A stretch of DNA of 5,273 nucleotides, taken from Gudongella sp051744365. GTDB taxonomy: Bacteria > Bacillota > Clostridia > Tissierellales > Tissierellaceae. Below are positions 5,261-5,273 of this stretch, in pieces. The notes beneath the pieces were generated by a model, which was given only the letters and a program-made list of their open reading frames with translations, made no database searches and had not been told where the DNA came from. The stretch spans positions 1 to 5,273 of the forward strand of contig JBNJCX010000083.1 in NCBI GenBank assembly GCA_051744365.1. Reading direction: 5' to 3'. A program made the translations under genes and the position numbers. The first letter of the stretch is position 1; the number at the start of each line of letters is the position of its first letter.

Positions 5261-5273
5261 GATTTATTTCCCA

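Overview
The window looks like chromosomal DNA from a low-GC Gram-positive bacterium, most likely in the Clostridia. The signs are AT-rich intergenic DNA, purine-rich Shine-Dalgarno sequences, a SigI/RsgI pair and a T-box riboswitch. The species cannot be named from the sequence. Every supported gene lies on the minus strand, so transcription runs from high to low coordinates.

Right part (about 5273 to 2148): a consensus sigma-A promoter drives a roughly 280-nt T-box leader that ends in an intrinsic terminator. Behind it is a three-gene ABC transporter operon: a lipoprotein binding protein, a permease and an ATPase. The T-box specifier codon reads UGG (Trp), and its discriminator-pairing base is C, which matches the G73 usual in bacterial tRNA-Trp. 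Together with the protein families (COG2984/COG4120/COG1101), this identifies a tryptophan importer of the trpXYZ type, switched on when uncharged tRNA-Trp accumulates. None of the three proteins contains a single tryptophan.

Middle part (2044 to 381): sigI, a short SigI-type alternative sigma factor, is followed 2 nt later by rsgI, its membrane anti-sigma factor. This RsgI lacks the Asn-Pro juxtamembrane motif at which its relatives cleave themselves. It carries a long acidic, partly helical extracellular region and a C-terminal tail of eight hexapeptide repeats encoded by 18-bp tandem DNA repeats. An intrinsic terminator at 279-316 closes this unit. No convincing terminator separates the transporter operon from sigI, so some read-through is possible.

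Left part (195 to 1): the first 65 codons of an Ldh_2-family (malate/L-lactate-type) dehydrogenase, with its own extended -10 promoter. It runs off the window edge.

Most of the window is recognisable. The parts that merit a second look are the Trp-free transporter, the non-canonical T-box bulge, the RsgI without its autoproteolysis motif, and a hairpin between the Shine-Dalgarno and start codon of the ATPase gene.
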